Source: an uncultured Prevotella sp.
Lineage (GTDB): Bacteria; Bacteroidota; Bacteroidia; Bacteroidales; Bacteroidaceae
Direction: 5' to 3'
Assembly (NCBI GenBank): GCA_900315695.1
Contig: ONAE01000009.1
Coordinates: 1 to 64,000 of the forward strand
Length of the DNA: 64,000 bases
Within the stretch, counting starts at the first letter, position 1, and every line of letters starts with the position of its first letter. A program made the position numbers and the translations under genes. The notes beneath the pieces are model-generated. The model was not told the DNA's origin. It was given only the letters and a program-made list of their open reading frames with translations, and searched no databases. Below are positions 55,362 through 64,000 of this stretch, piece by piece.

Positions 55362-57035
55362 ATGATGAAAAAGAACTATTTTGGCAAAATCTTTGCGATA
55401 GCAACAGTTTTTGCAGGCTTATCTCTGACGAGCTGTAACAAGAATGACAATGCGATCATCAACGGTCAGGTTTTTGAGCCATCTAATTTTGAGTTAGTTG
55501 AGGGAGGTGCAGTGATTAATGCAAATACACCTTCTGAAGTTAGCAGAATGGTTACCCGTCTGAGACAGGAAATTCTTAAGGCCGCTGAGAACAAGGAGAC
55601 CTTTACCATCAACATCAACGCTGCAGCACTCAATGCCACAGCTGGTGATAACACCCTCAGCTTCTTAACTGTGAGAAACGGTGACCTCGTGGTTAACTTC
55701 AATGGTACCATCACCACCGATGAGCCTCTGGTGCTCGAGAGCAAGGGTGTGGATGAAAATCAAGGTAGTTATGGTACAGCTATCAACAAGGTGGCATTCA
55801 ATTTCCCCGCTGGCACTTCTAACATTGATTTAAACGTAAACATGCCAAAGTCATCAGTGACGATCAAGCCGACCAGTGGTAGCTTAGGCATTAACGAGCT
55901 TTCAACTAAAACAGCATGGACCACTATGTACATTGAGAGTGGCGTTACAGTAAACTGGCTGAATCTTGAAGGTGGAAATGTTGTCATTAAGAATGGTGGT
56001 AAGATTAACGGAGTTGAATCCACGCATTTGAATGTATATCCTGATGGTCTTACGTTTAAAGGACGGAATGGTAAATATGATCCTGAGACAGATACATGGG
56101 TATATACTGATTTTCCTTATTTGGTTAAAGACTCTCTTCGTACCAGCACAAGCTATACCGACAAAGATTTTTACATGGTTCAGAATGGTAAACTTCTTGC
56201 ACAGGAAAATGGTGATTATTCTACATTCAATACTTGGGGAACAGAAGCAAAAGTTTCAGCTGACCCATTTGAAATCATTATCCCTGACGGAGTAAAAGCT
56301 TGGACATGGAAGAACTGGAATGGAGACTATAACAAACAGAACTGGCCCAGTGTTAACGTAACTGGTGAAGGCAATGCTACTTTCATGTATAATGGTGGGG
56401 AAGACGAAAAAGGTAAGATTAATCTTTATAATAATGGAATTGATCTGAGTAGCATCAATAAACTTACCAATGTAACAGTTGATTTTACCCATGCATTGGT
56501 ATGGAATTCTGATGACAGCAAATATGAGGTTCTGGAAGTGGACACTGCTTCAAACAACTATAAATGGACTAATATTACTCTGCCTATAAACAGTGAGAAC
56601 TGTACATTCAATGCCAAGCGATTCTTTATGGCTAATAATCTTGCTGATGGCATCGTATCATCAACTCATAAGAACAGTATATTTAATAGCCTGAAGAATG
56701 ATCAAAATTACACATTCGAGGCATATTTCCCCGCTCAGAATGATAAGCGTAAGTCATTCACACTAGCATTTGACACTTGCGAATTCGACCAAGTTAAATT
56801 CGGATCAGGTTTCAACGGTGATGGGGAAACAACTAAAGACTACAAGGGTTATATCTCATTCGCCAACTCTAAGATCGGTGGCAAGGCTGTTAGTAAGACA
56901 ACCGATATGATTGCTTGGGCATGGCCTTGGACAGATGGTGAAACAGTTAAAGCCGAGACATTCTTCACCATCGATGGCGTAAATTACAAACCTATTGAGA
57001 AAGACAATAAGTGGTATCTCTTAGAAGTTGAATAA
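55362..57035 (+). CDS. Large lipoprotein of unknown function
   Basis: 557 residues with a lipobox (GLSLTSC). After an N-terminal helical region (VSRMVTRLRQEILKAAENKE), the body is beta-rich with short Asn/Gly-rich turns, consistent with a right-handed beta-helix (NIDLNVNMPKSSVTIKP, VTVNWLNLEGGNVVIKNGG). I recognise no enzyme motif. It has its own promoter and terminator. A surface-exposed adhesin- or carbohydrate-binding-like role is possible but unproven. Confidence 0.65.
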   Translation: MMKKNYFGKIFAIATVFAGLSLTSCNKNDNAIINGQVFEPSNFELVEGGAVINANTPSEVSRMVTRLRQEILKAAENKETFTININAAALNATAGDNTLSFLTVRNGDLVVNFNGTITTDEPLVLESKGVDENQGSYGTAINKVAFNFPAGTSNIDLNVNMPKSSVTIKPTSGSLGINELSTKTAWTTMYIESGVTVNWLNLEGGNVVIKNGGKINGVESTHLNVYPDGLTFKGRNGKYDPETDTWVYTDFPYLVKDSLRTSTSYTDKDFYMVQNGKLLAQENGDYSTFNTWGTEAKVSADPFEIIIPDGVKAWTWKNWNGDYNKQNWPSVNVTGEGNATFMYNGGEDEKGKINLYNNGIDLSSINKLTNVTVDFTHALVWNSDDSKYEVLEVDTASNNYKWTNITLPINSENCTFNAKRFFMANNLADGIVSSTHKNSIFNSLKNDQNYTFEAYFPAQNDKRKSFTLAFDTCEFDQVKFGSGFNGDGETTKDYKGYISFANSKIGGKAVSKTTDMIAWAWPWTDGETVKAETFFTIDGVNYKPIEKDNKWYLLEVE

Positions 57036-57060
57036 TTCAAGTAATTAATCAATACACTAA

Positions 57061-57096
57061 AAAGAAGGATGCACGCCTGTGCATCCTTCTTTTTTT
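57061..57096 (+). terminator. Strong terminator
   Basis: AAAGAAGGATGCAC (57061-57074) and GTGCATCCTTCTTT (57079-57092) form a 14-bp stem with a GCCT loop, followed by T4. Confidence 0.93.
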
Positions 57097-57152
57097 AGAT
57101 TTAATTCTAGCACTTTTTTGATTTAAATGTAACAAGTGCTGGAATTAAATCT
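57097..57152. repeat. 19-bp imperfect inverted repeat
   Basis: AGATTTAATTCTAGCACTT (57097-57115) pairs with 57134-57152 with a single G-U, around an 18-nt loop. It lies directly after the terminator and 12 bp from the stop of the convergent minus-strand gene. Neither strand has a T-run after it. Confidence 0.7.
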
Positions 57153-57164
57153 AGCAAAAACACC

Positions 57165-58202
57165 TTAAAAGATCGTTTTCGTAAAGCGTACGCTGATGGA
57201 GGGATAAACCTTCAAGCCTCTAATAAAATCAACATAATCGCCTACTTTACCTTTAATGTTCTCAATATCCTTAGTCAGGTTTGTGCCATCGTGGGTATAG
57301 AGATCAGGCGCACCCCAGAACAACAAACCAGCATCGAACGATACTTTCCAGTCATCACGGTTTTTGCAGAGGCGACCGCCATAGCCAAAGCCCAGATAAG
57401 GCTTGAAAGCACTCGACTTGGCATAGACATGCACCTGGTTGTCTTCACCCGGCTCCACAACATAGGCATCACCCTTTTTATGGATCAGGAGGCCCTCAGG
57501 ACTATACATATCCTCCTTATATTGTCCCAGCTGGAAGCCCATACGTCCATTATTGAGAATTGTCTGCTCCTGCATAGGGTTCAGCTCAGGGCTGAACTTC
57601 TGACCACCAATGGTGATATCCAAGATAGCATCACCAGTATAATAGGCGTTCTCCACGCGGTCATAGATATGATTATACATGCCAACAGCCAGCAACGAGG
57701 TCATAGCGTCGATGGCGTTGTCGGCCCTTGCAAACTGCGAGGGACCCAGATAGAAACCTGCTGTGAAGTGCCAGTGCTTGTTGGTCTTGAAGGGGAACAC
57801 ATCAACGAGCAACTTGAAATTGTTCATGGTGGGTTTACCAATCATCTCCACATGATTATCCACGTTGTAACCTGTGAGTTCCTTGAGAGTCTTTGCCAGT
57901 CGATCAAAGCGACTCTCCACACGGTTTCCGTTGGCATCGTACTTCTCTGCAGGCTCACCACCTACCTCGATGGGGAAATCCACAGGAAAGTGGATCTGGG
58001 GCATAAACTCATAACCGGCACGCAGCTGCACGTAATTACCGATGGGCGTTGCCACATCGAAACCGATGCCGGAGGTACCCAGGGTAACGGAGAGATCAAG
58101 ATGATCGAAATAGCCAAGCGTATTCTTCTGATTTGTCTCGGCTGTCTGGCCGACTGACGTCAAGGCTCCAGCCAGGAATGTTATCACTAAAAACTTTCTC
58201 AT
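57165..58202 (-). CDS. Outer-membrane barrel-like protein, paralogue A
   Basis: 345 residues with a signal peptide (RKFLVITFLAGALTSVG) and a C-terminal aromatic residue (SVRFTKTIF), as in beta-barrels. The segment YFDHLDLSVTLGTSGIGFDV and the following PIGNYVQLRAGYEFMP are clearly related to the next upstream gene. The function is unknown. It lies 28 bp downstream of that paralogue and is probably the end of the long era/der run. Confidence 0.65.
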   Translation of the reverse strand: MRKFLVITFLAGALTSVGQTAETNQKNTLGYFDHLDLSVTLGTSGIGFDVATPIGNYVQLRAGYEFMPQIHFPVDFPIEVGGEPAEKYDANGNRVESRFDRLAKTLKELTGYNVDNHVEMIGKPTMNNFKLLVDVFPFKTNKHWHFTAGFYLGPSQFARADNAIDAMTSLLAVGMYNHIYDRVENAYYTGDAILDITIGGQKFSPELNPMQEQTILNNGRMGFQLGQYKEDMYSPEGLLIHKKGDAYVVEPGEDNQVHVYAKSSAFKPYLGFGYGGRLCKNRDDWKVSFDAGLLFWGAPDLYTHDGTNLTKDIENIKGKVGDYVDFIRGLKVYPSISVRFTKTIF

Positions 58203-58230
58203 TTTCTGTTTTTATTAAAAATGTGCTATA

Positions 58231-59199
58231 TTATAAAATATGATAGACTACACCAATGTTGATGACCGGATAGACCGGCAGTTTCTTGAATTTGCTGACA
58301 TAGTCGCCTTTCTTGCCAGGGATGTTTTTGATATCCTTCACGAGATTGACATCGTCGCTGGAAACTTTTAACGAAGGAGCACCACCCCAGATCAGCACAC
58401 CTGCATCGACGGCAAACTTCCATTTATCCGTTTTCTTCTCCAGGCCCACACTCTTAAAGGGCAGTTCGTAGCCCACACCGATATAAGGCTTGAAGCTGTT
58501 GGTTTTCAACTCAATGTTCAGGTTACCCTTGTCGTCGGGCATCATCAGATAAGTATCACCCTCGTGGTGCTGAATATCCCTGACGGGGTCAGTGCAATCC
58601 TTATCATACTTACCCATATAGAGACCGGCATAGCCCCAACTATACATCTCATCACCCGGATCGATCTTTTCGTATAAGGAGTTATAAGCGGCAATCGTGA
58701 CGAGGGTGGCTTCATAACGGCTGTCGGGCGTGATGTTCGCAAGACGTTCTGGCCCCCAATAGAGACCTGCTGTAACACGGAACTTCTTCTCGTCATCAAG
58801 CGGGAACCAATCCACGAGGATCTTAGCGTTGAACATCGAGAGCATACCCGACATCTGCACCTGCTTCATCATACGGTAACCTTTATAAACCTGCATGACC
58901 TCCTGCACATCGTCGAAGTGTTTCTGATCGTTGCCGACATAGACTTCGCAGGTCATCGTCTTTTTAAACCAAGGCAGATAGGAGATACCGCCACGCAGAC
59001 GCCAGTTCTCACCAAGTGGTGTGGCTGCCTCAATGTTAATACCCGTCGTACCCAAGGCGGCCATCACATCCAAATGCTGAAAGGCACCACCCCAGTGGAG
59101 CGTCTTATCATACTTCTGTGGTTGGATCGCCGACACATACTGGGCACGGATTGAAACCACACTCAGCATCATCACCAAAAGAAAAGCACATCTCTTCAT
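58231..59199 (-). CDS. Outer-membrane barrel-like protein, paralogue B
   Basis: About 322 residues from MKRCAFLLVMMLSVVSIRAQ (signal peptide). Shared landmarks with the downstream gene include AFQHLDVMAALGTTGINIEA, PLGENWRLRGGISYLPW, KILVDWFPLDDEKKFRVTAG and SFKPYIGVGYELPF. The tandem arrangement implies a duplication followed by strong divergence. I chose MKRCAFLLV (59199) over the longer frame from 59244, which would run into the preceding gene. Confidence 0.65.
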   Translation of the reverse strand: MKRCAFLLVMMLSVVSIRAQYVSAIQPQKYDKTLHWGGAFQHLDVMAALGTTGINIEAATPLGENWRLRGGISYLPWFKKTMTCEVYVGNDQKHFDDVQEVMQVYKGYRMMKQVQMSGMLSMFNAKILVDWFPLDDEKKFRVTAGLYWGPERLANITPDSRYEATLVTIAAYNSLYEKIDPGDEMYSWGYAGLYMGKYDKDCTDPVRDIQHHEGDTYLMMPDDKGNLNIELKTNSFKPYIGVGYELPFKSVGLEKKTDKWKFAVDAGVLIWGGAPSLKVSSDDVNLVKDIKNIPGKKGDYVSKFKKLPVYPVINIGVVYHIL

Positions 59200-59228
59200 A
59201 ATCTGTCGAATTTTATTCTTTCCACTTC

Positions 59229-59612
59229 TCATTTCATTCGCCATGCGCCATGACGCTCTACCATCGGCACAACGACCTCCTCGTTGGTGGAGTCACCGAA
59301 ACAGAGCACAAGAAACACATTCGTGAGCTGCTGCACCGTATCGGTGGTGACATTGGACACACGCACCTCCAGCACACCGCGATGCTCCTGCTCCTGACGC
59401 GCCATGAACTGACGGAGGTTATCGAGCATCTGACTGCGGTAGCTCTCCTCACCGGAAAGCTCACGCTGATCCATGCCTTCGTAGAACTGCTCGTACTCAC
59501 CGTGGATCAGGTGCTCATAGTAGCCCTTCGCCGCTAGAGAGGCAAGCTCCTCTCGGCTAGGACCGCCACAGGCAGCAACCAGAAAGACCAGAGAGACCAG
59601 ATACTTCCTCAT
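59229..59612 (-). CDS. Small lipoprotein, DUF4878/NTF2-like
   Basis: 127 residues with a lipobox ([10 protein letters not shown]). The fold looks NTF2-like: a helical start ([20 protein letters not shown]), then strands ending in [15 protein letters not shown]. Such domains bind small ligands or are structural. The start overlaps the der stop by 4 bp, so it is translated with der. The function is unknown. Confidence 0.7.
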   Translation of the reverse strand: MRKYLVSLVFLVAACGGPSREELASLAAKGYYEHLIHGEYEQFYEGMDQRELSGEESYRSQMLDNLRQFMARQEQEHRGVLEVRVSNVTTDTVQQLTNVFLVLCFGDSTNEEVVVPMVERHGAWRMK

Positions 59613-60922
59613 TTCTGCCTTACAAAAACATTTATCGGCGAGCCCGTGAGTGTCCAGTTCTCACGGATCTTATTCTCCAGGAAGCGCTTATAGGGCTCCT
59701 TCACATACTGTGGCAGGTTGGCATAGAACACGAAGGTAGGAATCTGCGTGTCGGGCACCTGAGCCACATATTTGATCTTGATATACTTGCCTTTCACTGA
59801 GGGCGGCGGATAAGCCTCGATCAGCGGCAGCATCACCTCGTTGAGCTTCGACGTGCCGATCTTCGCCTTACGGTTCAGATAGACCTCCTTCGCCGTTTCC
59901 AGCACCTTGAAGATACGCTGTTTGGTGAGGGCAGAGGCGAAGATGATGGGGAAATCGACAAACGGCGCCATACGCTCACGGATGGCGTTCTCGAAGGTCT
60001 TGATAACCTCCTGTGACTTATCTTCCACCAGATCCCACTTGTTCACCACGACAACGAGCGACTTGTTGTTCTTCTGGATGAGTTGGAAGATGTTCATATC
60101 CTGTGCCTCAATGCCACGGGTGGCGTCGATCATCAGGATACACACATCGCTGTTCTCGATGGCACGGATGGAGCGCATCACCGAGTAGAACTCCAGATCC
60201 TCTGTCACCTTGTTCTTACGGCGGATACCAGCAGTATCCACGAGGTAGAAGTCAAAGCCGAACTTATCGTAACGGGTGTAGATGGAGTCGCGGGTAGTAC
60301 CCGCAATCTCCGTCACAATGTTACGGTCCTCGCCGATGAAGGCGTTGATGATGCTCGACTTACCGGCATTCGGACGTCCCACAACGGCAAAGCGGGGAAT
60401 GCCGTCCTCGAGATCGTCCTTGGCCTTCTCGGGCAGTACCTTGATCACCTCGTCGAGCAGGTCGCCAGTACCACTGCCTGTGGCGGCGCTGATGGGCCAG
60501 GGATCACCCAGTCCGAGCTTATAGAACTCATATTGATCGTAGAGGTCCTTACCGTCGTCGGCCTTATTGGCGACCAGAATCACCGGCAGTTTGGCACGAC
60601 GCAGGATCTGGGCCACATCCATGTCCCAGCCCGTCACACCATTGTTGATGTCACAGAGGAACAGCACCAGGTCGGCTTCCTCGGTGGCGATGATCACCTG
60701 TTTACGGATCTCCTCCTCAAAAATATCGTCTGAATTGACCACCCAGCCGCCGGTATCGACGACAGAGAACTCGTGGCCACACCACTCACACTTTCCGTAC
60801 TGGCGGTCGCGGGTGGTGCCTGCCTCGTCGCTGACAATCGCCTGGCGACTTTTCGTCAGACGGTTGAAGAGCGTTGATTTTCCCACATTGGGGCGGCCTA
60901 CTATTGCTACTAAATTTCCCAT
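59609..60922 (-). CDS. der: GTPase Der (EngA)
   Basis: 437 residues with two tandem GTPase domains: G1 motifs GRPNVGKST (8-16) and GRPNAGKSS (about 182-190), and NKAD and NKWD in each domain. A C-terminal KH-like domain follows ([20 protein letters not shown] region). It is needed for 50S ribosome assembly. A repeat-bounded element starts 6 bp upstream of its ATG. Confidence 0.96.
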   Translation of the reverse strand: MGNLVAIVGRPNVGKSTLFNRLTKSRQAIVSDEAGTTRDRQYGKCEWCGHEFSVVDTGGWVVNSDDIFEEEIRKQVIIATEEADLVLFLCDINNGVTGWDMDVAQILRRAKLPVILVANKADDGKDLYDQYEFYKLGLGDPWPISAATGSGTGDLLDEVIKVLPEKAKDDLEDGIPRFAVVGRPNAGKSSIINAFIGEDRNIVTEIAGTTRDSIYTRYDKFGFDFYLVDTAGIRRKNKVTEDLEFYSVMRSIRAIENSDVCILMIDATRGIEAQDMNIFQLIQKNNKSLVVVVNKWDLVEDKSQEVIKTFENAIRERMAPFVDFPIIFASALTKQRIFKVLETAKEVYLNRKAKIGTSKLNEVMLPLIEAYPPPSVKGKYIKIKYVAQVPDTQIPTFVFYANLPQYVKEPYKRFLENKIRENWTLTGSPINVFVRQK

Positions 60923-60928
60923 TCTTCT

Positions 60929-61198
60929 AAGCCCCCTAAGTTAGGGGGATGGGGGTCTGAACAAGTTCTTCGCCCCTATTTAAGTTATTAATATATCTTC
61001 TAATTCTATCTAAAACACTTTGAACATCAGTCTCTACCTCTTCGTTTCGAAAACGCTTCTTTCTAAGATACTTCCACAGCATACGCTCCGTTGGTGTCTC
61101 ATCATGGCGGAGTAATCGACGGAAATCCTTTGTGACAGGATGATTCGAATAGTTCATATCCTATGTTCAGACCCCCATCCCCCTAACTTAGGGGGCTT
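60929..61198. mobile_element. 270-bp element with 34-bp terminal inverted repeats
   Basis: Left end 60929-60962 and right end 61165-61198 are perfect reverse complements over 34 bp. Each contains the hairpin CCCCCTAAGTTAGGGGG followed by AT and GGGGGTCTGAAC. Between them lies only a shortened DUF559-type gene. The element sits exactly between era and der. The right end supplies the last codons and stop of era. No target duplication is visible. Related arms lie inside alaS (44438-44519). Confidence 0.85.
60936..61157 (-). pseudogene. DUF559 endonuclease remnant, middle deleted
   Basis: 73 residues. The start (TKDFRRLLRHDETPTERMLW and KYLRKKRF) matches the N-terminus of DUF559, a Vsr-like PD-(D/E)XK nuclease family. 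It then jumps at RN to a segment (EEVETDVQSVLDRIRRYINN) that resembles the family's C-terminus. The central part with the catalytic strands (usually IGPYIVDFYCP-like and ELDG-like) is missing, about 60 residues, so it should be inactive. The last eight residues are translated from the element's own repeat. Confidence 0.75.
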
Positions 61199-62102
61199 GA
61201 TTATACCCGAAGTGCTCTAATTCTCTCTCCGACGAACGCCAGTCTTTATCGACCTTAACGAACACCTCCAGGTAGATCGGTTTGTCGAAGAACTTCTCGA
61301 GGGCTTTGCGCGCCTCGGTGGAGACTTTCTTCAGGGCCACGCCCTGATGACCGATGATGATGCCCTTCTGCGAGTCGCGCTCCACATAGATGATGGCATT
61401 GATATGGATATGCTTCTCGTCCTCCTTGAAACGCTCCACGCTGACCTCCACACTGTAAGGGATCTCCTTGTCGTAATAGAGCAGAATCTTCTCACGGATG
61501 ATCTCCGAGACGAAGAAACGGGCTGGCTTGTCGGTCAACTGATCTTTATCGAAGTAGGCAGGACTCTCGGGCAAGAGCTCCTGGATACGCTTCAACAGGA
61601 TATCGGTGCCGAACTTATTCTTCGCCGAGATCGGCAGGATCTCTGCCTTCGGCAGCAGGGCATGCCAGCGCTCGACGATGTTAGTTAATCTAGCCTGACT
61701 TTCAGGACTGGCCAGCTCATCGATCTTATTGATCAGCAGGATCACTGGAGTGTCGATCTTCTGCACCTTCTCCAGAAAGTCCATATTCTTCTCCGGATCC
61801 TCTACCACATCGGTGACGTAGAGCAGCACATCAGCATCCTGAAGGGCTGACTCCGAAAAAGCGAGCATCGACTCCTGCAGCTTATAGTTGGGCTTCAAGA
61901 CACCCGGTGTATCAGAGAAAACGATCTGCATCTCCGGTGTATTCACGATGCCCATGATACGGTGACGGGTGGTCTGCGCCTTGAATGTCGCAATTGAAAT
62001 ACGCTCACCAACCAATTGGTTCATGAGCGTACTTTTACCTACGTTGGGGTTTCCAACGATATTCACAAATCCGGCTTTGTGTATTAACTTTTCACTCTTC
62101 AC
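61188..62102 (-). CDS. era: GTPase Era
   Basis: 304 residues: G1 GNPNVGKS (17-24), G3 DTPG, G4 NKID, and a C-terminal KH domain (near GIIIGHQGVALKKVSTEARK). It binds the 3' end of 16S rRNA in 30S assembly. The final Gln-Ala-Pro-stop is read from the end of the inserted element, so the natural stop has been replaced. It is 9 bp downstream of fabH. Confidence 0.95.
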   Translation of the reverse strand: MKSEKLIHKAGFVNIVGNPNVGKSTLMNQLVGERISIATFKAQTTRHRIMGIVNTPEMQIVFSDTPGVLKPNYKLQESMLAFSESALQDADVLLYVTDVVEDPEKNMDFLEKVQKIDTPVILLINKIDELASPESQARLTNIVERWHALLPKAEILPISAKNKFGTDILLKRIQELLPESPAYFDKDQLTDKPARFFVSEIIREKILLYYDKEIPYSVEVSVERFKEDEKHIHINAIIYVERDSQKGIIIGHQGVALKKVSTEARKALEKFFDKPIYLEVFVKVDKDWRSSERELEHFGYNQAP

Positions 62103-62111
62103 TTCTCACTT

Positions 62112-63113
62112 TTACTTGGGATCATAAGCCCATCTGTAATAGGAAGCACCGTGAACAAATCCAGCACCGAAGGCAGTGAAGATCATGTTGTCACCTTTCT
62201 TCAGTTTGCTTTCATTGTCCCAGATGGCCAACGGTATTGACGCAGAACTGGTGTTACCATAGTGCTCGATGTTGACCAGCACCTGTTCCAATGGCATGTC
62301 CAAGCGCTTAGCTACAGCCTCGATGATACGCATATTTGCCTGATGAGGAACCACCCACTGGATGTTATCCTTGTTCAGACCATTGCGCTCAGCAATGATG
62401 GCGCAGTCGTTGCTCATGTTCGTCACAGCATAGCGGAACACGGTGCGCCCCTCCTGATAGAGGTAGTGCAAACGGTGATCGACCGTGAAGTGAGAAGGCG
62501 GGCAGACAGAGCCGCCAGCTTTCAAGTGCAAGAACGGCAGTCCCTTACCATCGGAACGCAGATAAGAATCCATCACACCGATGTTCTCTTCCTCCGTACC
62601 CTCTAAGAGTACTGCAGCCGCACCATCGCCAAAGAGCGGACAAGTGGAACGGTCCTTGTAGTCAGTGACTGATGACATCTTGTCGGCAGCAATGAGGATA
62701 ATCCTCTTATAGCGGCCGCTCTGGATCATCGATGAAGCCACGTCGAGCGAATAGAGGAATCCACAGCATGCACCCCAGAAGTCAAACGCGAACGCATTCT
62801 TCAGTCCGAGTTTGCCCACCACGATGGATGCTGTGGAGGGGAACTTATAATCTGCCGTTGTTGTAGCTACGATCACAGCGTCGATGGTATCTGGATCTGC
62901 GCCCGTCTTCTGCATCAGCTGCTTGGCGGCCTTGCGGGCCATATAGCTGGTGCCAAGACCTTCCTCAACGAGGATGTGGCGCTCCTTGATGCCGACGCGT
63001 GTCATAATCCACTCGTCGTTGGTGTCAACCATCCGCGACAACTCCTCGTTGGTGAGGACATAGTCGGGAACGTAGCCACCAATACCGGTGATTATGCAGT
63101 TGATTTTGTTCAT
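62112..63113 (-). CDS. fabH: 3-oxoacyl-ACP synthase III FabH
   Basis: 333 residues with the catalytic Cys in FWGACCGFLYSL, His in WVVPHQANMRII and Asn in HYGNTSSASIPLA. It condenses acetyl-CoA with malonyl-ACP to start fatty-acid synthesis. It overlaps the rpmF stop by one base in the usual DUF177-rpmF-fabH order. Confidence 0.96.
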   Translation of the reverse strand: MNKINCIITGIGGYVPDYVLTNEELSRMVDTNDEWIMTRVGIKERHILVEEGLGTSYMARKAAKQLMQKTGADPDTIDAVIVATTTADYKFPSTASIVVGKLGLKNAFAFDFWGACCGFLYSLDVASSMIQSGRYKRIILIAADKMSSVTDYKDRSTCPLFGDGAAAVLLEGTEEENIGVMDSYLRSDGKGLPFLHLKAGGSVCPPSHFTVDHRLHYLYQEGRTVFRYAVTNMSNDCAIIAERNGLNKDNIQWVVPHQANMRIIEAVAKRLDMPLEQVLVNIEHYGNTSSASIPLAIWDNESKLKKGDNMIFTAFGAGFVHGASYYRWAYDPK

Positions 63114-63304
63114 TATTCAGCTACTTCGTCCTCTTTCTTAATAGCTACCTTACCACGATAGTAACCACAGGTGGGGCATACGGTGTGATAAACATAATAT
63201 GCGCCACAGTTAGGGCATACTGCGAGTGTGGGAGCTACTGCCTTGTCGTGAGTACGACGCTTGAGGGTACGAGTCTTTGACTGTCTTCTTTTAGGATGTG
63301 CCAT
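63113..63304 (-). CDS. rpmF: 50S ribosomal protein L32
   Basis: 63 residues with the basic N-terminus MAHPKRRQSKTRTLKRRTHD and a zinc-binding Cys4 pair (VCPNCGAYYVYHTVCPTCGY). A complete gene of standard length. Confidence 0.97.
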   Translation of the reverse strand: MAHPKRRQSKTRTLKRRTHDKAVAPTLAVCPNCGAYYVYHTVCPTCGYYRGKVAIKKEDEVAE

Positions 63305-63317
63305 AATTATTTAATGT

Positions 63318-63845
63318 TTAATCTTTAATATTTAATGATTTGAGTTTCTCCCATCGGGAATCTGTGGGCTGGGCGGACTCCTCATCGCTGCTTCGGTCAG
63401 CTGACAGCTCTTCCAGAGCTTTGGTCATGGCAGGGTTGCACTTGCCAGGTGCATGCACATGCCTGATGGGTATAACCAGCGCTACAAACTCATAGATGAA
63501 CCAAGTCATGTCGAGTATTCCTTCGTTCTCGGGTATCACAACTAGATCATCTTCCTCTGAGTAGTCGCTTCCGAGCTTGACAATCAGGCGGTTGTCGGTT
63601 TCCACCGGCTGCTCCATCTCGTCGAGACATCGGTCGCAGGTAATGATGACTGTGCCGGCAGTATGGAATCGGAACTCAAAAAAGCCGGTAGCCTTGCGTA
63701 TAGACACCGACACATGCAAAGAGCCCTGCTTCACATCTGCACCGTCCAAAGCCTCGAAGTAAGCATCATTAAGGTTGAATGTCAAGGTGGTCACCTCGTC
63801 CTTCAGTCTTCTTAGATCTACCTTCAATGACTCTAAACTACACAT
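63318..63845 (-). CDS. DUF177/YceD family protein
   Basis: About 175 residues of the YceD/DUF177 family, which in many bacteria precedes rpmF and is linked to 23S rRNA accumulation. The Cys pair in VIITCDRCLDEMEQPV is typical. The acidic C-terminus ends in WEKLKSLNIKD. I chose ATG 63845 because the earlier ATG at 63866 lies inside the promoter. Confidence 0.88.
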   Translation of the reverse strand: MCSLESLKVDLRRLKDEVTTLTFNLNDAYFEALDGADVKQGSLHVSVSIRKATGFFEFRFHTAGTVIITCDRCLDEMEQPVETDNRLIVKLGSDYSEEDDLVVIPENEGILDMTWFIYEFVALVIPIRHVHAPGKCNPAMTKALEELSADRSSDEESAQPTDSRWEKLKSLNIKD

Positions 63846-63863
63846 AATCACGCATTTGGTGTG

Positions 63864-63871
63864 CAAAGGTA
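63864..63871 (-). promoter_or_regulatory. -7 element of the DUF177-rpmF-fabH cluster
   Basis: Minus-strand TACCTTTG, 19 bp before the ATG at 63845. The remaining 129 bases to the window end are AT-rich with no gene visible. Confidence 0.65.
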
Positions 63872-64000
63872 CAAACTTTTTTCCAATTAAGGTGCAGTTA
63901 TTTTATTTTTTTATCATTTCTATACAAAATCCATAGACTCCAAGGGATTATATTACACACAAGCCCCCCTAACTGTGCAAAAAACGACACCAATACAATA

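Noticed and set aside
63961..63985. GCCCCCCTAACT near the window end, resembling the DUF559 element arm
   Set aside because: Only about 11 bases match and no facing arm is present; chance similarity is possible.

Overview
The window looks like chromosomal DNA of a Bacteroidales bacterium, most likely Prevotella or a close relative. Three things point there. Most promoters I can recognise carry the Bacteroidetes -7 motif TAnnTTTG, often with TTTG or TTG 19-20 bp upstream. The gene families are typical of the order (DUF5020, DUF5683, DUF3316, OmpA with a lipoprotein partner, 726-residue RecQ, ParC-type topoisomerase). The secreted proteins have Bacteroidales signal peptides and lipoboxes. The species is inferred and cannot be fixed from the sequence alone.

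Positions 1 to about 8170 are an AT-rich accessory region. It starts with two overlapping genes of mobile-element families (DUF6291 and DUF6633 type). Next come a long rod-shaped RNA resembling 6S RNA and two small membrane proteins. Then follows a defence-like cluster: an AAA ATPase of the overcoming-lysogenization/AAA15 type, divergent from a mini-operon of a zinc/HNH-like protein, a trypsin-like protease and a 43-residue protein, and then an Abi_2 (AbiD/AbiF) HEPN protein with a structured leader. The region ends with a short promoter-to-terminator unit that looks like a small RNA.

From 8170 to about 50.6 kb the DNA is GC-richer, dense housekeeping sequence. On the minus strand are gltS, trkA-trkH, a RelA/SpoT gene, a lytic transglycosylase, a DUF5683 gene and parB-parA. 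On the plus strand are surE-lpxB, a DUF5020 gene, dsbD, trxB, lptB, tig-clpP-clpX-recQ-guaB and a parvulin-SurA-OstA-mutL run. A minus-strand mlaE-mlaF pair lies between trxB and lptB. After tRNA-Val come minus-strand bglX-merR-alaS, then plus-strand parC, a DUF3316 gene, an S41 protease and tRNA-Leu. A 413-bp gene-free block with 21-bp terminal inverted repeats lies between dsbD and trxB.

From 50.8 to 59.6 kb are surface and secreted proteins: a coiled-coil lipoprotein, OmpA, two unrecognised exported proteins, a tandem pair of paralogous envelope proteins and a small lipoprotein. The window closes with the minus-strand cluster DUF177-rpmF-fabH-era-der. Between era and der sits a 270-bp element with perfect 34-bp terminal inverted repeats enclosing a DUF559-type nuclease gene that lacks its middle. 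A smaller relative of the same repeat lies inside alaS and is translated in frame. These two copies are the most unusual structures I found.
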